In this document: piece after piece, positions 46,784 through 54,691 of the stretch
How positions within the stretch are numbered: position 1 is the first letter of the stretch
Layout of the letters: the number at the start of each line of letters is the position of its first letter
Origin: Actinomycetota bacterium
Lineage (GTDB): Bacteria > Actinomycetota > Thermoleophilia > Gaiellales > Gaiellaceae
Direction: 5' to 3'
DNA: 64,000 bases
NCBI GenBank assembly: GCA_003132665.1
Contig: PKYN01000009.1
Span: 327,714-391,713, forward strand
Notes under the pieces: generated by a model
Told to the model about the DNA's origin: nothing
The model's input: the letters and a program-made list of their open reading frames with translations, nothing else
Database searches by the model: none
Position numbers and translations under genes: made by a program

Positions 46784-48099
46784 GCGACCCGCTCCGCGCC
46801 GAAGACCACCCGTCCGGCGGCGATCGTGAGCGCTACTTCTCCGCGAAGCGCCTGCCCGAGCAGCCAGGAGTTCGTCGAGAGCGAGCAGAAGCGCTCCTCT
46901 TGCACCATCCAGCTGGCCTCCAGATCGAGCATCACCAGGTTGGCCGGCTCGCCCACGCCGATGCGCGGGACGGGCAGGTCGAAGGCGTGAGCGGGCCCCG
47001 CCGACATGCGATCGAGCAGCGTCTCGAGCGAGAGCAGGCCGGGCTCGACCAGGTGCGTGTAGAGCGCTGCGAAGGACGTCTCCAGGCCCGTGACACCGAA
47101 CGGCGCCGCCTCGAAGGGAACGTCTTTCTCCTGGCGGGCGTGCGGGGCGTGGTCGGTGGCGACGCACGAGATCTCCCCTGACTTGAGCGCCTCGATCAGG
47201 GCCCGGCGATCGCGCTCGGCGCGAAGCGGCGGGTTCATCTTCAGGTTGGAGTCGAAGGAGCGCACGGCCTCGTCGGTGAGGCAGAGATGGTGCGGCGCGG
47301 CCTCGGCGCTCACTTGCACGCCGTCCACGAGCGCGTGGCGAAGCAGTTCGACCGACTCGCTCGTGGAGAGGTGCATCAGGTGAAGCGGCTGATCTTCATA
47401 GGCCGCCAGCGCAAGGTCGCGCCCGACGGCGACGCTCTCGGCCACCGATGGATATCCGGCTAGCCCCAGCTCGGCCGATACGGCCCCCTCGTGCATCTGT
47501 CCGTGTCGCGAAAGCGCTCTTTCCTCGCAGTGCAGCGCGAGGTGACGTCCGGTCGAGCCCGCGTACTGCAGCGCGCGGCGCATCAAAGCGGCCGAGCGAA
47601 CCGGCTGTCCGTCGTCGGTGAAGGCGGCGGCGCCGGCCTCGGCCAGCTCGCCCATCTCCGTCAGTTCCTCGCCCGCGAGCCCGCGCGAGATCGCGGCCAT
47701 GAAGCCGGTGGGCACCCTCGCCTCCTCCTGCGCCTGCTCGATCAAAGCTCCCAGAACGGCCGCGTTGTCGACCGTCGGCGAGGTGTTGGGCATGGCCAGG
47801 ATGGCGCAGTAGCCGCCGGCGGCGGCCGCGGCGCTGCCCGAGGCGATCGTCTCCTCGTCTTCGCGCCCGGGCGTGCGCAGGTGCACGTGCGGGTCGACGA
47901 AGGCCGGCGCCAGCACAAGCCCCTCGGCGGCGACGCCCTTGCCCGCGCTCGAGTTGTTCGACGGCTGAGCGAGCTCGCTGATCACGCCCTTCTCGATCTT
48001 CACGTCGAGCAGCGCATCCACTCCGGCGCCGGGATCGAGCACGCGGGCGCCGCGAATCGTGAGCGAGGCGGAAGAGCCGCCCTTGCTGTGCAGGATCAT
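46780..48099 (-). CDS. pyrC: Dihydroorotase
   Basis: 439 aa type I dihydroorotase, cyclising carbamoyl-aspartate to dihydroorotate. The metal-binding motif VDPHVHLRTPG places zinc histidines at 71 and 73; MPNTSPTVD, HCEE, LHLMHLST, APHHL and ATDHAPH complete the active site. No catalytic residue is missing, so it is active-type and not a pyrC-prime pseudoenzyme. The ATG shares a base with the pyrB stop (TGATG). Confidence 0.95.
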   Translation of the reverse strand: MILHSKGGSSASLTIRGARVLDPGAGVDALLDVKIEKGVISELAQPSNNSSAGKGVAAEGLVLAPAFVDPHVHLRTPGREDEETIASGSAAAAAGGYCAILAMPNTSPTVDNAAVLGALIEQAQEEARVPTGFMAAISRGLAGEELTEMGELAEAGAAAFTDDGQPVRSAALMRRALQYAGSTGRHLALHCEERALSRHGQMHEGAVSAELGLAGYPSVAESVAVGRDLALAAYEDQPLHLMHLSTSESVELLRHALVDGVQVSAEAAPHHLCLTDEAVRSFDSNLKMNPPLRAERDRRALIEALKSGEISCVATDHAPHARQEKDVPFEAAPFGVTGLETSFAALYTHLVEPGLLSLETLLDRMSAGPAHAFDLPVPRIGVGEPANLVMLDLEASWMVQEERFCSLSTNSWLLGQALRGEVALTIAAGRVVFGAERVA

Positions 48100-49097
48100 C
48101 AGGCGACCTCGTTCATGTTCACCGTCGGCGCGAGCGAGACGGGGCCCTGCGTGAGCAGGTCGTAGAGCACCGCCATGCGGACGACCAGCCCCGAGCGCAC
48201 CTGCGCCTCGATCAGCGATCGCGGCGAGTCGGCGACGCGGGGGTCGATCTCGACACCGCGGTTGATTGGCCCGGGGTGCATCACGACCTGGCCCGGGCGC
48301 AGCCGCTTCGGGCTGATGCCCCAGCGAGCCGAGTACTCGCGCAGGCTGGGCACGAAGTTCTCGCCGGCCGCGATCCGCTCCTGTTGCATTCGCAATACGT
48401 AGACCACGTCGGCCGTCTCGATCCGGGAGATGTCGCTCGAGACCTCGCAGCCGATCTGTTCGAAACCGCGCGGGATGAGCGCAGGCGGGCCGATGCAGAT
48501 GGTGCTCGCATCGACCAGGTTGAGCGCCTGCACCAGCGAGCGTGCAACGCGTGAGTGCAGAACGTCGCCCACGATGGCCACCTGGAGCCCGGCCAGATGC
48601 CCGAGCGCTTCCTGCATGGTGTAGAGATCGAGCAGCGCCTGGGTTGGATGCTGGTGCTTGCCGTCGCCGGCGTTGACGACGTGCGCGCTCGTCGTCTCGG
48701 CGATCAGCTTCGGCGCGCCGATCTGGACGTGGCGGATGACGATCACATCGGGCTGGTAGGCCGTCAGCGTGCGGATCGTGTCTCTGAGCGACTCGCCCTT
48801 CTCGACCGAGGAGCCGCTCGCCCTGAGCGTCATCACGTCGGCGGAGAGTCTCTTGGCCGCCAGCTCGAAGCTGGAGGCGGTGCGAGTCGAGGACTCGTAG
48901 AAGAGGTTGACGATCGTGCGCCCGCGCAGAGTCGGCAGCTTCTTCATCTCGCGCTCGAGCGAGCGGGAGAAGTTGCGCGCCGTGGCAAGCAGCCTCTCGA
49001 CGATCTCGCTGCTCAGATCCTCGACCGAGATCAGATGCCTCTTCGGCGCCGCCGCAGCGGTCTGCGCGTCGCCTGCGATCACGCGTATCTCAGCCAT
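48099..49097 (-). CDS. pyrB: Aspartate carbamoyltransferase catalytic subunit
   Basis: 332 aa ATCase. The carbamoyl-phosphate loop YESSTRTASSFE is at about 67-78, with GDGKHQHPTQ and the C-terminal HPGPINRGVEID. The ATG at 49097 overlaps the pyrR end by 8 bases; the upstream frame is a shadow of pyrR. No pyrI regulatory subunit gene follows, so feedback control probably rests on PyrR and CarB. Confidence 0.95.
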   Translation of the reverse strand: MAEIRVIAGDAQTAAAAPKRHLISVEDLSSEIVERLLATARNFSRSLEREMKKLPTLRGRTIVNLFYESSTRTASSFELAAKRLSADVMTLRASGSSVEKGESLRDTIRTLTAYQPDVIVIRHVQIGAPKLIAETTSAHVVNAGDGKHQHPTQALLDLYTMQEALGHLAGLQVAIVGDVLHSRVARSLVQALNLVDASTICIGPPALIPRGFEQIGCEVSSDISRIETADVVYVLRMQQERIAAGENFVPSLREYSARWGISPKRLRPGQVVMHPGPINRGVEIDPRVADSPRSLIEAQVRSGLVVRMAVLYDLLTQGPVSLAPTVNMNEVA

Positions 49098-49686
49098 CTT
49101 GCTCAACCTCCTCGAGCAGCGCGGGAATGAGCAAAACGGCGTCCTCGCCGTCGACCTCGGTGAGGCGCACCTGAATGCTTTCTCTGCGCGAAGTGGGCAG
49201 GTTCTTGCCCACATAGTCGGGACGGATCGGAAGCTCGCGGTGGCCGCGGTCGATCAGCACCGCCAGCTGGACTCGCTCGGGGCGCCCGTAGTCGAACAGG
49301 GCCTCGATCGCGGCCCGGATCGTGCGGCCGGTGTAGAGAACGTCGTCCACCAGGATGCAGGTCTTTCCCTCGAGCGGGAAGTCGAGCGAAGTCGCCCGCA
49401 CGACCGGTTGCGGATGGAGCGGCGCCTCGCCGCCGCGCACCTGCACGTCGTCGCGATAGAAGGTGATGTCGATGATCCCGAGATCGACGATGTGACCGGT
49501 GCGCTCGGCGATGAGTGCGCGTAGCCGCTCGGCGATCGGGACGCCGCGGGTTTGAATGCCTATCAGCGCGATGCGCTCGAGATCGTCGGCCTGCTCGATC
49601 AGCTCATGCGCGATGCGCGTCAGGGTGCGGTCGATCGACTCGGTGTCGAGAACGGTCTTCCCTACCGCGCCGCCGGAGGAGCTCAG
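49090..49686 (-). CDS. pyrR: Pyrimidine operon regulator PyrR (CTG start)
   Basis: 198 aa when read from a CTG at 49686. PyrR is a UMP/UTP-sensing RNA-binding protein with uracil phosphoribosyltransferase activity. The N-terminal helix VLDTESIDRTLTRIAHELIE (12-31), IGIQTRGVPIAERL (42-55), ITFYRDD (74-80) and the PRPP loop VDDVLYTGRT (113-122) are all conserved. Starting at the first GTG (49446) would remove 80 essential residues. Between the upstream in-frame stop and the first conserved helix there is no ATG, GTG or TTG; only CTG is available, overlapping the stop of the leader peptide as CTGA. PyrR probably represses its own operon through the loop annotated just upstream. Confidence 0.9.
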   Translation of the reverse strand: MSSSGGAVGKTVLDTESIDRTLTRIAHELIEQADDLERIALIGIQTRGVPIAERLRALIAERTGHIVDLGIIDITFYRDDVQVRGGEAPLHPQPVVRATSLDFPLEGKTCILVDDVLYTGRTIRAAIEALFDYGRPERVQLAVLIDRGHRELPIRPDYVGKNLPTSRRESIQVRLTEVDGEDAVLLIPALLEEVEQDG

Positions 49687-49730
49687 AGCGGGTACCGGGT
49701 CGCGGGCCTACTTACGGCTGGGTAGATCAT
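49683..49730 (-). CDS. 15-residue leader peptide of the pyr operon
   Basis: ATG at 49730, 15 codons (MIYPAVSRPATRYPL), TGA. It has the best ribosome-binding site in the region, AGGAG five bases before the ATG. The stop overlaps the pyrR CTG, so translation of the leader would deliver ribosomes to pyrR. An indel in the assembly could alternatively have split one longer pyrR; see findings. Confidence 0.6.
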   Translation of the reverse strand: MIYPAVSRPATRYPL

Positions 49731-49742
49731 CTCTTCTCCTTT

Positions 49743-49761
49743 CCGGCCTCTCTGGACCGGC
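49743..49761 (-). promoter_or_regulatory. PyrR-binding RNA stem-loop
   Basis: The minus-strand RNA reads GCCGGUCCAGAGAGGCCGG: a stem closed by UCC/GG around AGAGA, matching the known PyrR binding-loop consensus (UCC-N-GNGAGG-Y). It ends two bases before the Shine-Dalgarno of the leader peptide, so bound PyrR would block ribosome access, as described for mycobacteria, rather than act only by attenuation. No terminator stem is evident downstream. Confidence 0.8.
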
Positions 49762-49819
49762 TTAAAGGGTTGCCTCGGCAAGAGTAGCGGGTAACCGTGA
49801 CGAACGGTAGCCGGAGCGT

Positions 49820-50986
49820 TCAATCGGGCTCGGGCACGGCCGGCGTCAGCGGAACGGGTGCCAATCGCCCGAGCCCGCCGGAGAGCACGACCATCGCGCC
49901 GGCCGCGCCGAGCGACACGAGAAGCGCCGCCCGTAGCGACGTGATGCTGGCGAGACCACCGATGACCGGCGCGACGAGAAGGAAGGCGGGCCAGGCCGCC
50001 GCCATGACCGCGGCCAGCCCCTGCCCCTCGGGCAGCGGCAGCTGCCCTGCGGCGCGGAAGAGCGTTGGTGCCTGGCAGGAGAGGCCGAGCCCGAACAGCG
50101 CGAACCCGATGAGAACGATGAGTGGCGAGCGAACGGCCAGCGCCAGGCCCATGCCGCAGAGCGCCAACAATCCGCCGAAGCGCACCAGCCTTCCCACCCC
50201 CATCCTGAGCACGAGACGGTCGCCCCAGAGTCGCCCAACCGTCATCGTCAGGGAGTAGAGACCGAAGGTGAGAGCGGCGATAGCGCTCGAGGCGCCGATC
50301 GAGTCGTGCATGTAGACGCTGCTCCAGGATGACGCCGTCCCCTCGCAGAAGAGCTCGAAGAAGGCGACGGCGATGATCACCGCCAGCGGTAGAGACAGGC
50401 GCAGGCGGCGGCGGTGCGTACGCGGCGCCGGATCGGTCTCGATCAGGAAGAACCCGATGGTTAGCGCGATCGCCAGGAGAACGGCGGCCACGACCAGCAG
50501 GTGAGCGTGGTAGGAAATGTCGAAATGCGCCACTAACGCCGCGACCAGTGCGCCGGCCATCATTCCGACCGAGAAACCGCCGTGCATGGTCGAGAGGATC
50601 GTGCGCCGGTAGCGCCCCTCGAGCGCGATCGCCTGCGCGTTCATGCTCACTTGGACGTGCCCGTTGGCCGCGCCTGAGATAAACATCGCCAGAGCAAGCA
50701 GGGGAACCGAGGGCGCCAGCGCGATGCCGGCGAAGGCGAGGGACGCGATCGGCGCCGCGACGCGCAGCAGCGGACGGCTCCCGAAACGAGCGCTTGCGTA
50801 ACCGGCCAGGGGCGAGCCCGCCACCGCGCCGAGGGTCATGCAAGCGAGCAGTAGTCCGAGCCGCGCCGGCGAGAGGTGGAACTCGCTCTTCACGGCCGGA
50901 ATCCGCGAGGCCCAACTGCCGACGAAGAAGCCCGTGGAGGCGAAGATCGCCGTGAGTGAAACGCGAATCTGGCGATTGGTTGGCAC
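49820..50986 (-). CDS. Major facilitator superfamily transporter
   Basis: 388 aa with about 12 hydrophobic helices. Features are the N-terminal SWASRIPAVKSEF, the first-half loop GYASARFGSR (MFS motif A-like) and the second-half GDRLVLRMGVGR. It resembles small-molecule efflux and FucP-like permeases, but no substrate motif is clear. It lies between argS and the pyr operon; its 3' end is 58 bases from the PyrR loop, so the pyr promoter must lie in or after its end. A TACTCT-like -10 is visible at about 49780-49790. Confidence 0.85.
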   Translation of the reverse strand: MPTNRQIRVSLTAIFASTGFFVGSWASRIPAVKSEFHLSPARLGLLLACMTLGAVAGSPLAGYASARFGSRPLLRVAAPIASLAFAGIALAPSVPLLALAMFISGAANGHVQVSMNAQAIALEGRYRRTILSTMHGGFSVGMMAGALVAALVAHFDISYHAHLLVVAAVLLAIALTIGFFLIETDPAPRTHRRRLRLSLPLAVIIAVAFFELFCEGTASSWSSVYMHDSIGASSAIAALTFGLYSLTMTVGRLWGDRLVLRMGVGRLVRFGGLLALCGMGLALAVRSPLIVLIGFALFGLGLSCQAPTLFRAAGQLPLPEGQGLAAVMAAAWPAFLLVAPVIGGLASITSLRAALLVSLGAAGAMVVLSGGLGRLAPVPLTPAVPEPD

Positions 50987-51019
50987 CTGCTTGAGGCTAC
51001 CTGTATCGCCGCTTGGTCC

Positions 51020-51057
51020 AGCCGGTTCGGCGCGGCGCCGCGCCCAGGTCGCCGGCT
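51020..51057 (-). terminator. GC-rich stem-loop at the argS stop codon
   Basis: An outer stem AGCCGG/CCGGCT (51020-51025 / 51052-51057) encloses a perfect 16-bp palindrome GGCGCGGC/GCCGCGCC (51029-51044). The outer arm overlaps the argS TAG. No T-run follows, so it would be a high-GC terminator of the non-canonical kind. Confidence 0.5.
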
Positions 51058-52582
51058 ACATCTTCTCGGGCGCCTCGACCCCGATCAGGTCGAGGCAGCG
51101 GGCGATCACCGAGCGCGTCGTCTGGCAGAGGCCGAGCCGGAAGGACTGGGCCTTCGACCCGATCACGCGGCGATGATGGTAGAAGCGGTGGAAGTCGTCG
51201 GCGAGGCGGATCGCATAGGTCGGAATCGCCTGCGGCGCTCGGCGCTCGGTCGCCCCGTGCGCCACTTTGGGAAACTCGACCAGCCTCTTCAGCAGGCCGC
51301 GTTCCTCGTCCGACAGCTCCTCTGGCGGCTCGGCGTTGGCCTCGATCGTCCCGCCGGCCTTGGCTAGGATGCTCGAGATACGAGCGTGGGCGTACTGGAC
51401 GTAGTACACGGGGTTTTTCTGCGAGTGCTCGGCGGCCAGCTCGACATCGAGCTCGATCGTCTGGTCGGGGCCACGCGAGACGAGATACCAGCGCGCGGCG
51501 TCCAGGCCGATCAACTCGATCAGCTCGTCCAGCAGCACGATGTCGCCGCGGCGTTTGGACATCTTCTTCGTCCGGCCGCCTTCCAGGATGTGCACCAGCT
51601 GGTAGAGGATGACCTCGACCTTTTCGGGGTCGTCGCCGAGCAGGCGCGCCGCCACCCGGTACCAGTCGCGCACGCCGTGGTGGTCGGCGCCGAGCACGTA
51701 GATCGCCCGCTCGAAGCCTCGCTCCAGCTTGTCGGCCAGATAGGCGAGATCGGCGGCCTCATAGGTCGGGTTGCCGCCGCGCTCGGGCGAGCGCACGAGC
51801 ACGCGATCCTTCTCGTCGTCGAGGGCGGTCGAGCGCACGAAGAGAGCGCCGTCGGCGGTGTAGGTGTCGAGCTTTTCGAGCAGGGCGGGCAGGCGCTTCT
51901 CCATCTCGCTCTGGTACGCAAAGTTGTCGATGTGAACGCGGAAACGCTCCAGCGTTTGACCGATCGAGGCGATCATCGCCGGCACCGGATCTCCCTTGGC
52001 GCCGCGCGCGATCTCGAAGACGTAGTCGCCGAGGTAACCGCCTTCGGGCGGCTCCTCCCCACGCCGCCGGGCCTCCACCGAGGCGCGGAAGAGGTCTATC
52101 TGCGTGCCCTGATCGTTGACGTAGTACTCGCGCGCGACCTCGTTGCCGCTGAACGCGAGCAGGCGCGCCAGCGAGTCGCCGTAGGCGGCGTTTCGCCCCG
52201 ACCCGACCGTGAGCGGGCCGGTGGGATTGGCCGAGACCAGCTCGACCTGAACGCGCGCGGGATGCGGCGAGGAAGCGGCTCCGTAGTCGATTCCCGCAGC
52301 CAGCATCTCGGCTAGCGCCTCGCCGTACCAGCTGGAGTCGAGAAATAGGTTGAGAAAGCCGGGCCCTGCGACCTCCGCTCGCTCGACACCGCGGATACGC
52401 TCGGCGGCCTGCTTCAGCTCTTCGGCCAGCTCGCGCGGGCTCGTTCGCCGCTCGGGCGCCAGGCGAAGCGCGACATTGGTGGCGAAATCTCCGTGCTTGG
52501 GATCGCTCGGCCGCTCCAGCTCGACTGCAGCACCGACCGCGCCGGCCAGCTCGCCGGCCAGACGCTCGAGTGCGAGGCTCAC
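51056..52582 (-). CDS. argS: Arginyl-tRNA synthetase with altered HIGH motif
   Basis: 508 aa class I synthetase. The N-terminal Add1 domain (about 1-75, KHGDFATNVALRLA), catalytic core, KMSKRRGD (KMSK at 340-343) and C-terminal DALR anticodon domain (about 395-508, YVQYAHARI) are in order. The HIGH-equivalent sits in VSANPTGPLTVGSGRNAAYGD: residues 125-128 are TVGS, where ArgRS normally has HVGH, so both histidines are absent. It is somewhat shorter than the 550-580 aa norm. It overlaps the downstream end of the channel gene (ATGA). It is probably the cell's ArgRS, since no other is in view, but the genome must be checked. Confidence 0.88.
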   Translation of the reverse strand: MSLALERLAGELAGAVGAAVELERPSDPKHGDFATNVALRLAPERRTSPRELAEELKQAAERIRGVERAEVAGPGFLNLFLDSSWYGEALAEMLAAGIDYGAASSPHPARVQVELVSANPTGPLTVGSGRNAAYGDSLARLLAFSGNEVAREYYVNDQGTQIDLFRASVEARRRGEEPPEGGYLGDYVFEIARGAKGDPVPAMIASIGQTLERFRVHIDNFAYQSEMEKRLPALLEKLDTYTADGALFVRSTALDDEKDRVLVRSPERGGNPTYEAADLAYLADKLERGFERAIYVLGADHHGVRDWYRVAARLLGDDPEKVEVILYQLVHILEGGRTKKMSKRRGDIVLLDELIELIGLDAARWYLVSRGPDQTIELDVELAAEHSQKNPVYYVQYAHARISSILAKAGGTIEANAEPPEELSDEERGLLKRLVEFPKVAHGATERRAPQAIPTYAIRLADDFHRFYHHRRVIGSKAQSFRLGLCQTTRSVIARCLDLIGVEAPEKM

Positions 52583-53604
52583 CTGGGCTCCCGCTCTTTC
52601 GGTGTGAACAGCTCTTCCAGCGCGCGCAGCTCGGCCGGCTTGCCCACCCCGATGATGATGTCGCCCTCCTCCAGTGGCAGCGAGCGAGACGGCGCCGTGT
52701 CGAAGCTGCCGTCCGCCTTGCGAACGGCGATGATCAGCGCGCCGGTCGTGTCGCGCACGCGCAGCGCTCCGATCGTCTCGCCCACATGCAGGCAGCCGGC
52801 GGTCACGACGATCTCCTCGAATTGGAGCTCGTCGGAGCCCGTCGTCGAGGCCACGTCGAGGTAGGCGGCCACCTGTGGCTTCAGTACCAGCTTGGCCATC
52901 TCGCGGCCGGCGGTCGAGTACGGCTGAACGATGCGGTCGGCGCCGGCCATGCGCAGCTTCTTGGCGGCGTCGTCATCGGACGCTCGGGCGACGATCAGGA
53001 TGTCCGGGCGCGCAGCCCGCGCCGACAGGGTGATGTAGAGATTGTCGACGTCGGAGTCGGCCGAAGCCACGAGCCCCCTCGCCCGCTCGATGCCCGCGGC
53101 GATGAGGTTGGCGTCCTCCGTGCCCGAACCTTCGACCAGGACGTCGCCGTTTCGCTTCGCGGCCTCAAGCGCGTCTTGGTGAAAGTCGACTATCAGGTAG
53201 GGCTCGCCCGACTCGCGGAACTCGCGCGCGGCGCGGCGGCCGACGCGGCCGTAGCCGCAGATGATGAAGTGGTTGGTCATCGCTTCGATCGTCAAGCGTT
53301 TCCTCCGCTCTTGCCAAGCTCCTGTTACGAGACCACGGGCGATAGCCTCTGCGATCGCTCCCGCGACGTAGAGGAAGATTGCCACGCCGAAGAGAATCAT
53401 GACGATCGTGAAGATGCGCTCGGCGTTCGTATCCGGCGCCGAGTCGAACCCGCTCAGCGAGATGGCCACCAGCGAGCGATAAAACGCCGCGATCCAGCCT
53501 TCTCCGAAACCGTGGAATCCCACCGTGCCCACGCCCAGCACAGCCAGCAGAGCGAGGATGGCAAGCTCGAAGCGGCGCAAGCCGACACTTTTCAAGTTCT
53601 TCAT
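52579..53604 (-). CDS. Two-helix channel with TrkA-N/TrkA-C domains and unusual selectivity filter
   Basis: 341 aa with potassium-channel (Kch/MthK) architecture: helix 1 about 12-33, a pore loop 40-57, helix 2 about 64-92, a Rossmann TrkA-N domain (about 112-230, IICGYGRVGRRAAREF) and a TrkA-C domain (about 250-335, GETIGALRVRD). Where K+ channels have T-V-G-Y-G-D, this protein reads SLSGFD (49-54), so the canonical filter is missing. It may conduct another ion or be a distant channel class. The stop overlaps the argS start by four bases. Confidence 0.8.
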   Translation of the reverse strand: MKNLKSVGLRRFELAILALLAVLGVGTVGFHGFGEGWIAAFYRSLVAISLSGFDSAPDTNAERIFTIVMILFGVAIFLYVAGAIAEAIARGLVTGAWQERRKRLTIEAMTNHFIICGYGRVGRRAAREFRESGEPYLIVDFHQDALEAAKRNGDVLVEGSGTEDANLIAAGIERARGLVASADSDVDNLYITLSARAARPDILIVARASDDDAAKKLRMAGADRIVQPYSTAGREMAKLVLKPQVAAYLDVASTTGSDELQFEEIVVTAGCLHVGETIGALRVRDTTGALIIAVRKADGSFDTAPSRSLPLEEGDIIIGVGKPAELRALEELFTPKEREPR

Positions 53605-53620
53605 GATCTCGGCCTGTATC
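53591..53620 (+). promoter_or_regulatory. Candidate leaderless promoter of the DUF3467 gene
   Basis: TTCAAG (53591-53596), 18-base spacer, TGTATC (53615-53620), eight bases before the ATG. It overlaps the start of the divergent channel gene. Confidence 0.4.
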
Positions 53621-53628
53621 GTAGAGGC

Positions 53629-53931
53629 ATGGAAGACGAAGGCCTAGACAGACAGCTGAACATTCATTTCGATCCGTCTCTTCTGGCGGGCGTGTACGCG
53701 AACTTCGCCAATGTCAGCTTCTCGGACTACGAGTTCACTATCACCTTCGCCCGCATCGATCACGAGGTCGAGGAAGGCGACGTACCGGGCGTCGTGGTTA
53801 CGCGCGTGAACGCTTCGCACACCTTCATGCGCGAGCTGATAGATGCGATGGAAGACTCTTGGTCGAAGTGGACGACGACGCAAGGGATCAAGAACCTCCC
53901 CGAGGCTCCGCCCTCGCCCGAGCGCGACTAG
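53629..53931 (+). CDS. DUF3467 family protein
   Basis: 100 aa. The body reads HFDPSLLAGVYANFANVSFS, YEFTITFARID, GVVVTRVNASHTFMRELIDAM and WSKW, the pattern of DUF3467, a small widespread family of unknown function predicted to form a beta-rich immunoglobulin-like or dodecin-like unit. I start at the ATG at 53629 because similarity begins there; the open frame upstream is a shadow of the channel gene. It is followed 15 bases later by the phosphoesterase gene and may be co-transcribed with it. Confidence 0.8.
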   Translation: MEDEGLDRQLNIHFDPSLLAGVYANFANVSFSDYEFTITFARIDHEVEEGDVPGVVVTRVNASHTFMRELIDAMEDSWSKWTTTQGIKNLPEAPPSPERD

Positions 53932-53946
53932 GAACGAACGAAGCGA

Positions 53947-54672
53947 ATGCGCGTCGCCGTCATCTCCGACGTTCATTCGAACCTGCACGCGCTCGAGGCG
54001 GTACGACGCGATATCGAGCGCGAGCACCCCGACGAGGTCTGGAACCTCGGAGACAGCGTCGGCTACGGTCCGCGTCCAAGCGAGTGCTGCGAGGAGCTCG
54101 GGCGCCTGGCGAGCCTGTCTCTGGTCGGCAATCACGACCTCGCCGCGATCGGGCGAATCTCGTTGGACGGCTTCTCTCCGGTAGCCGCAGCGGCCGCCGC
54201 CTGGACGCGAGAGCACCTCGGCAGCTCCAGCGCCTATCTCGAGAACCTGCAGCCTACGGCCAAGCTCACCGGTTGCGAGCTCTACCACGGCAGCCCGCGC
54301 GAGCCGGTCTGGGCTTACGTGTTGAGGGCGGTAAACGCCGCCGATGCCTTCTCGCTCAGTAGCGAGCCGCTCGTGCTCGTCGGTCACTCCCACTACGCTC
54401 TGGCCGCCTCGTTGGTCGGCGAAGAGCTGGGATTCGGCCTCGCGCCCGGCGGAACGACCATCGATCTCTCCACCGGCCGCTGGCTGCTCAATCCCGGCTC
54501 GGTCGGTCAGCCTCGCGACGGCGATTCGAGGTCGGCCTACCTCCTGCTCGACCTGGACGCGGGCAGCGCCGAGTTCAGGCGAGTCGCGTACGAGATCGAA
54601 CGCACCCAGGTCGAGATTCGCGAAGCCGGACTGCCGGAGCAGCTCGCGAGCCGGCTATCGCGCGGTTTCTGA
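53947..54672 (+). CDS. Metallophosphoesterase (YfcE/MJ0936-like)
   Basis: 241 aa calcineurin-like phosphoesterase. The metal ligands are DVHSN (motif I, ISDVHSNLHA), GDSVGYG (motif II), GNHD (motif III), the HGS strand and GHSH (motif V), so the dinuclear site is complete. Family members are cyclic-phosphate or phosphodiester hydrolases; the substrate is unknown. The C-terminal ~50 residues extend beyond the minimal fold. It follows DUF3467 and is convergent with the sigma-factor gene, 19 bases apart. Confidence 0.86.
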   Translation: MRVAVISDVHSNLHALEAVRRDIEREHPDEVWNLGDSVGYGPRPSECCEELGRLASLSLVGNHDLAAIGRISLDGFSPVAAAAAAWTREHLGSSSAYLENLQPTAKLTGCELYHGSPREPVWAYVLRAVNAADAFSLSSEPLVLVGHSHYALAASLVGEELGFGLAPGGTTIDLSTGRWLLNPGSVGQPRDGDSRSAYLLLDLDAGSAEFRRVAYEIERTQVEIREAGLPEQLASRLSRGF

Positions 54673-54691
54673 GCAGGTCGCGGAGCGCCGC

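Noticed and set aside
49683-49730. Programmed frameshift joining leader peptide to pyrR
   Set aside because: The required shift is -1 (or +2), but there is no slippery heptamer; the site CTC TGA resembles the prfB +1 site, yet a +1 shift leads to the wrong frame. Reinitiation at CTG is simpler.
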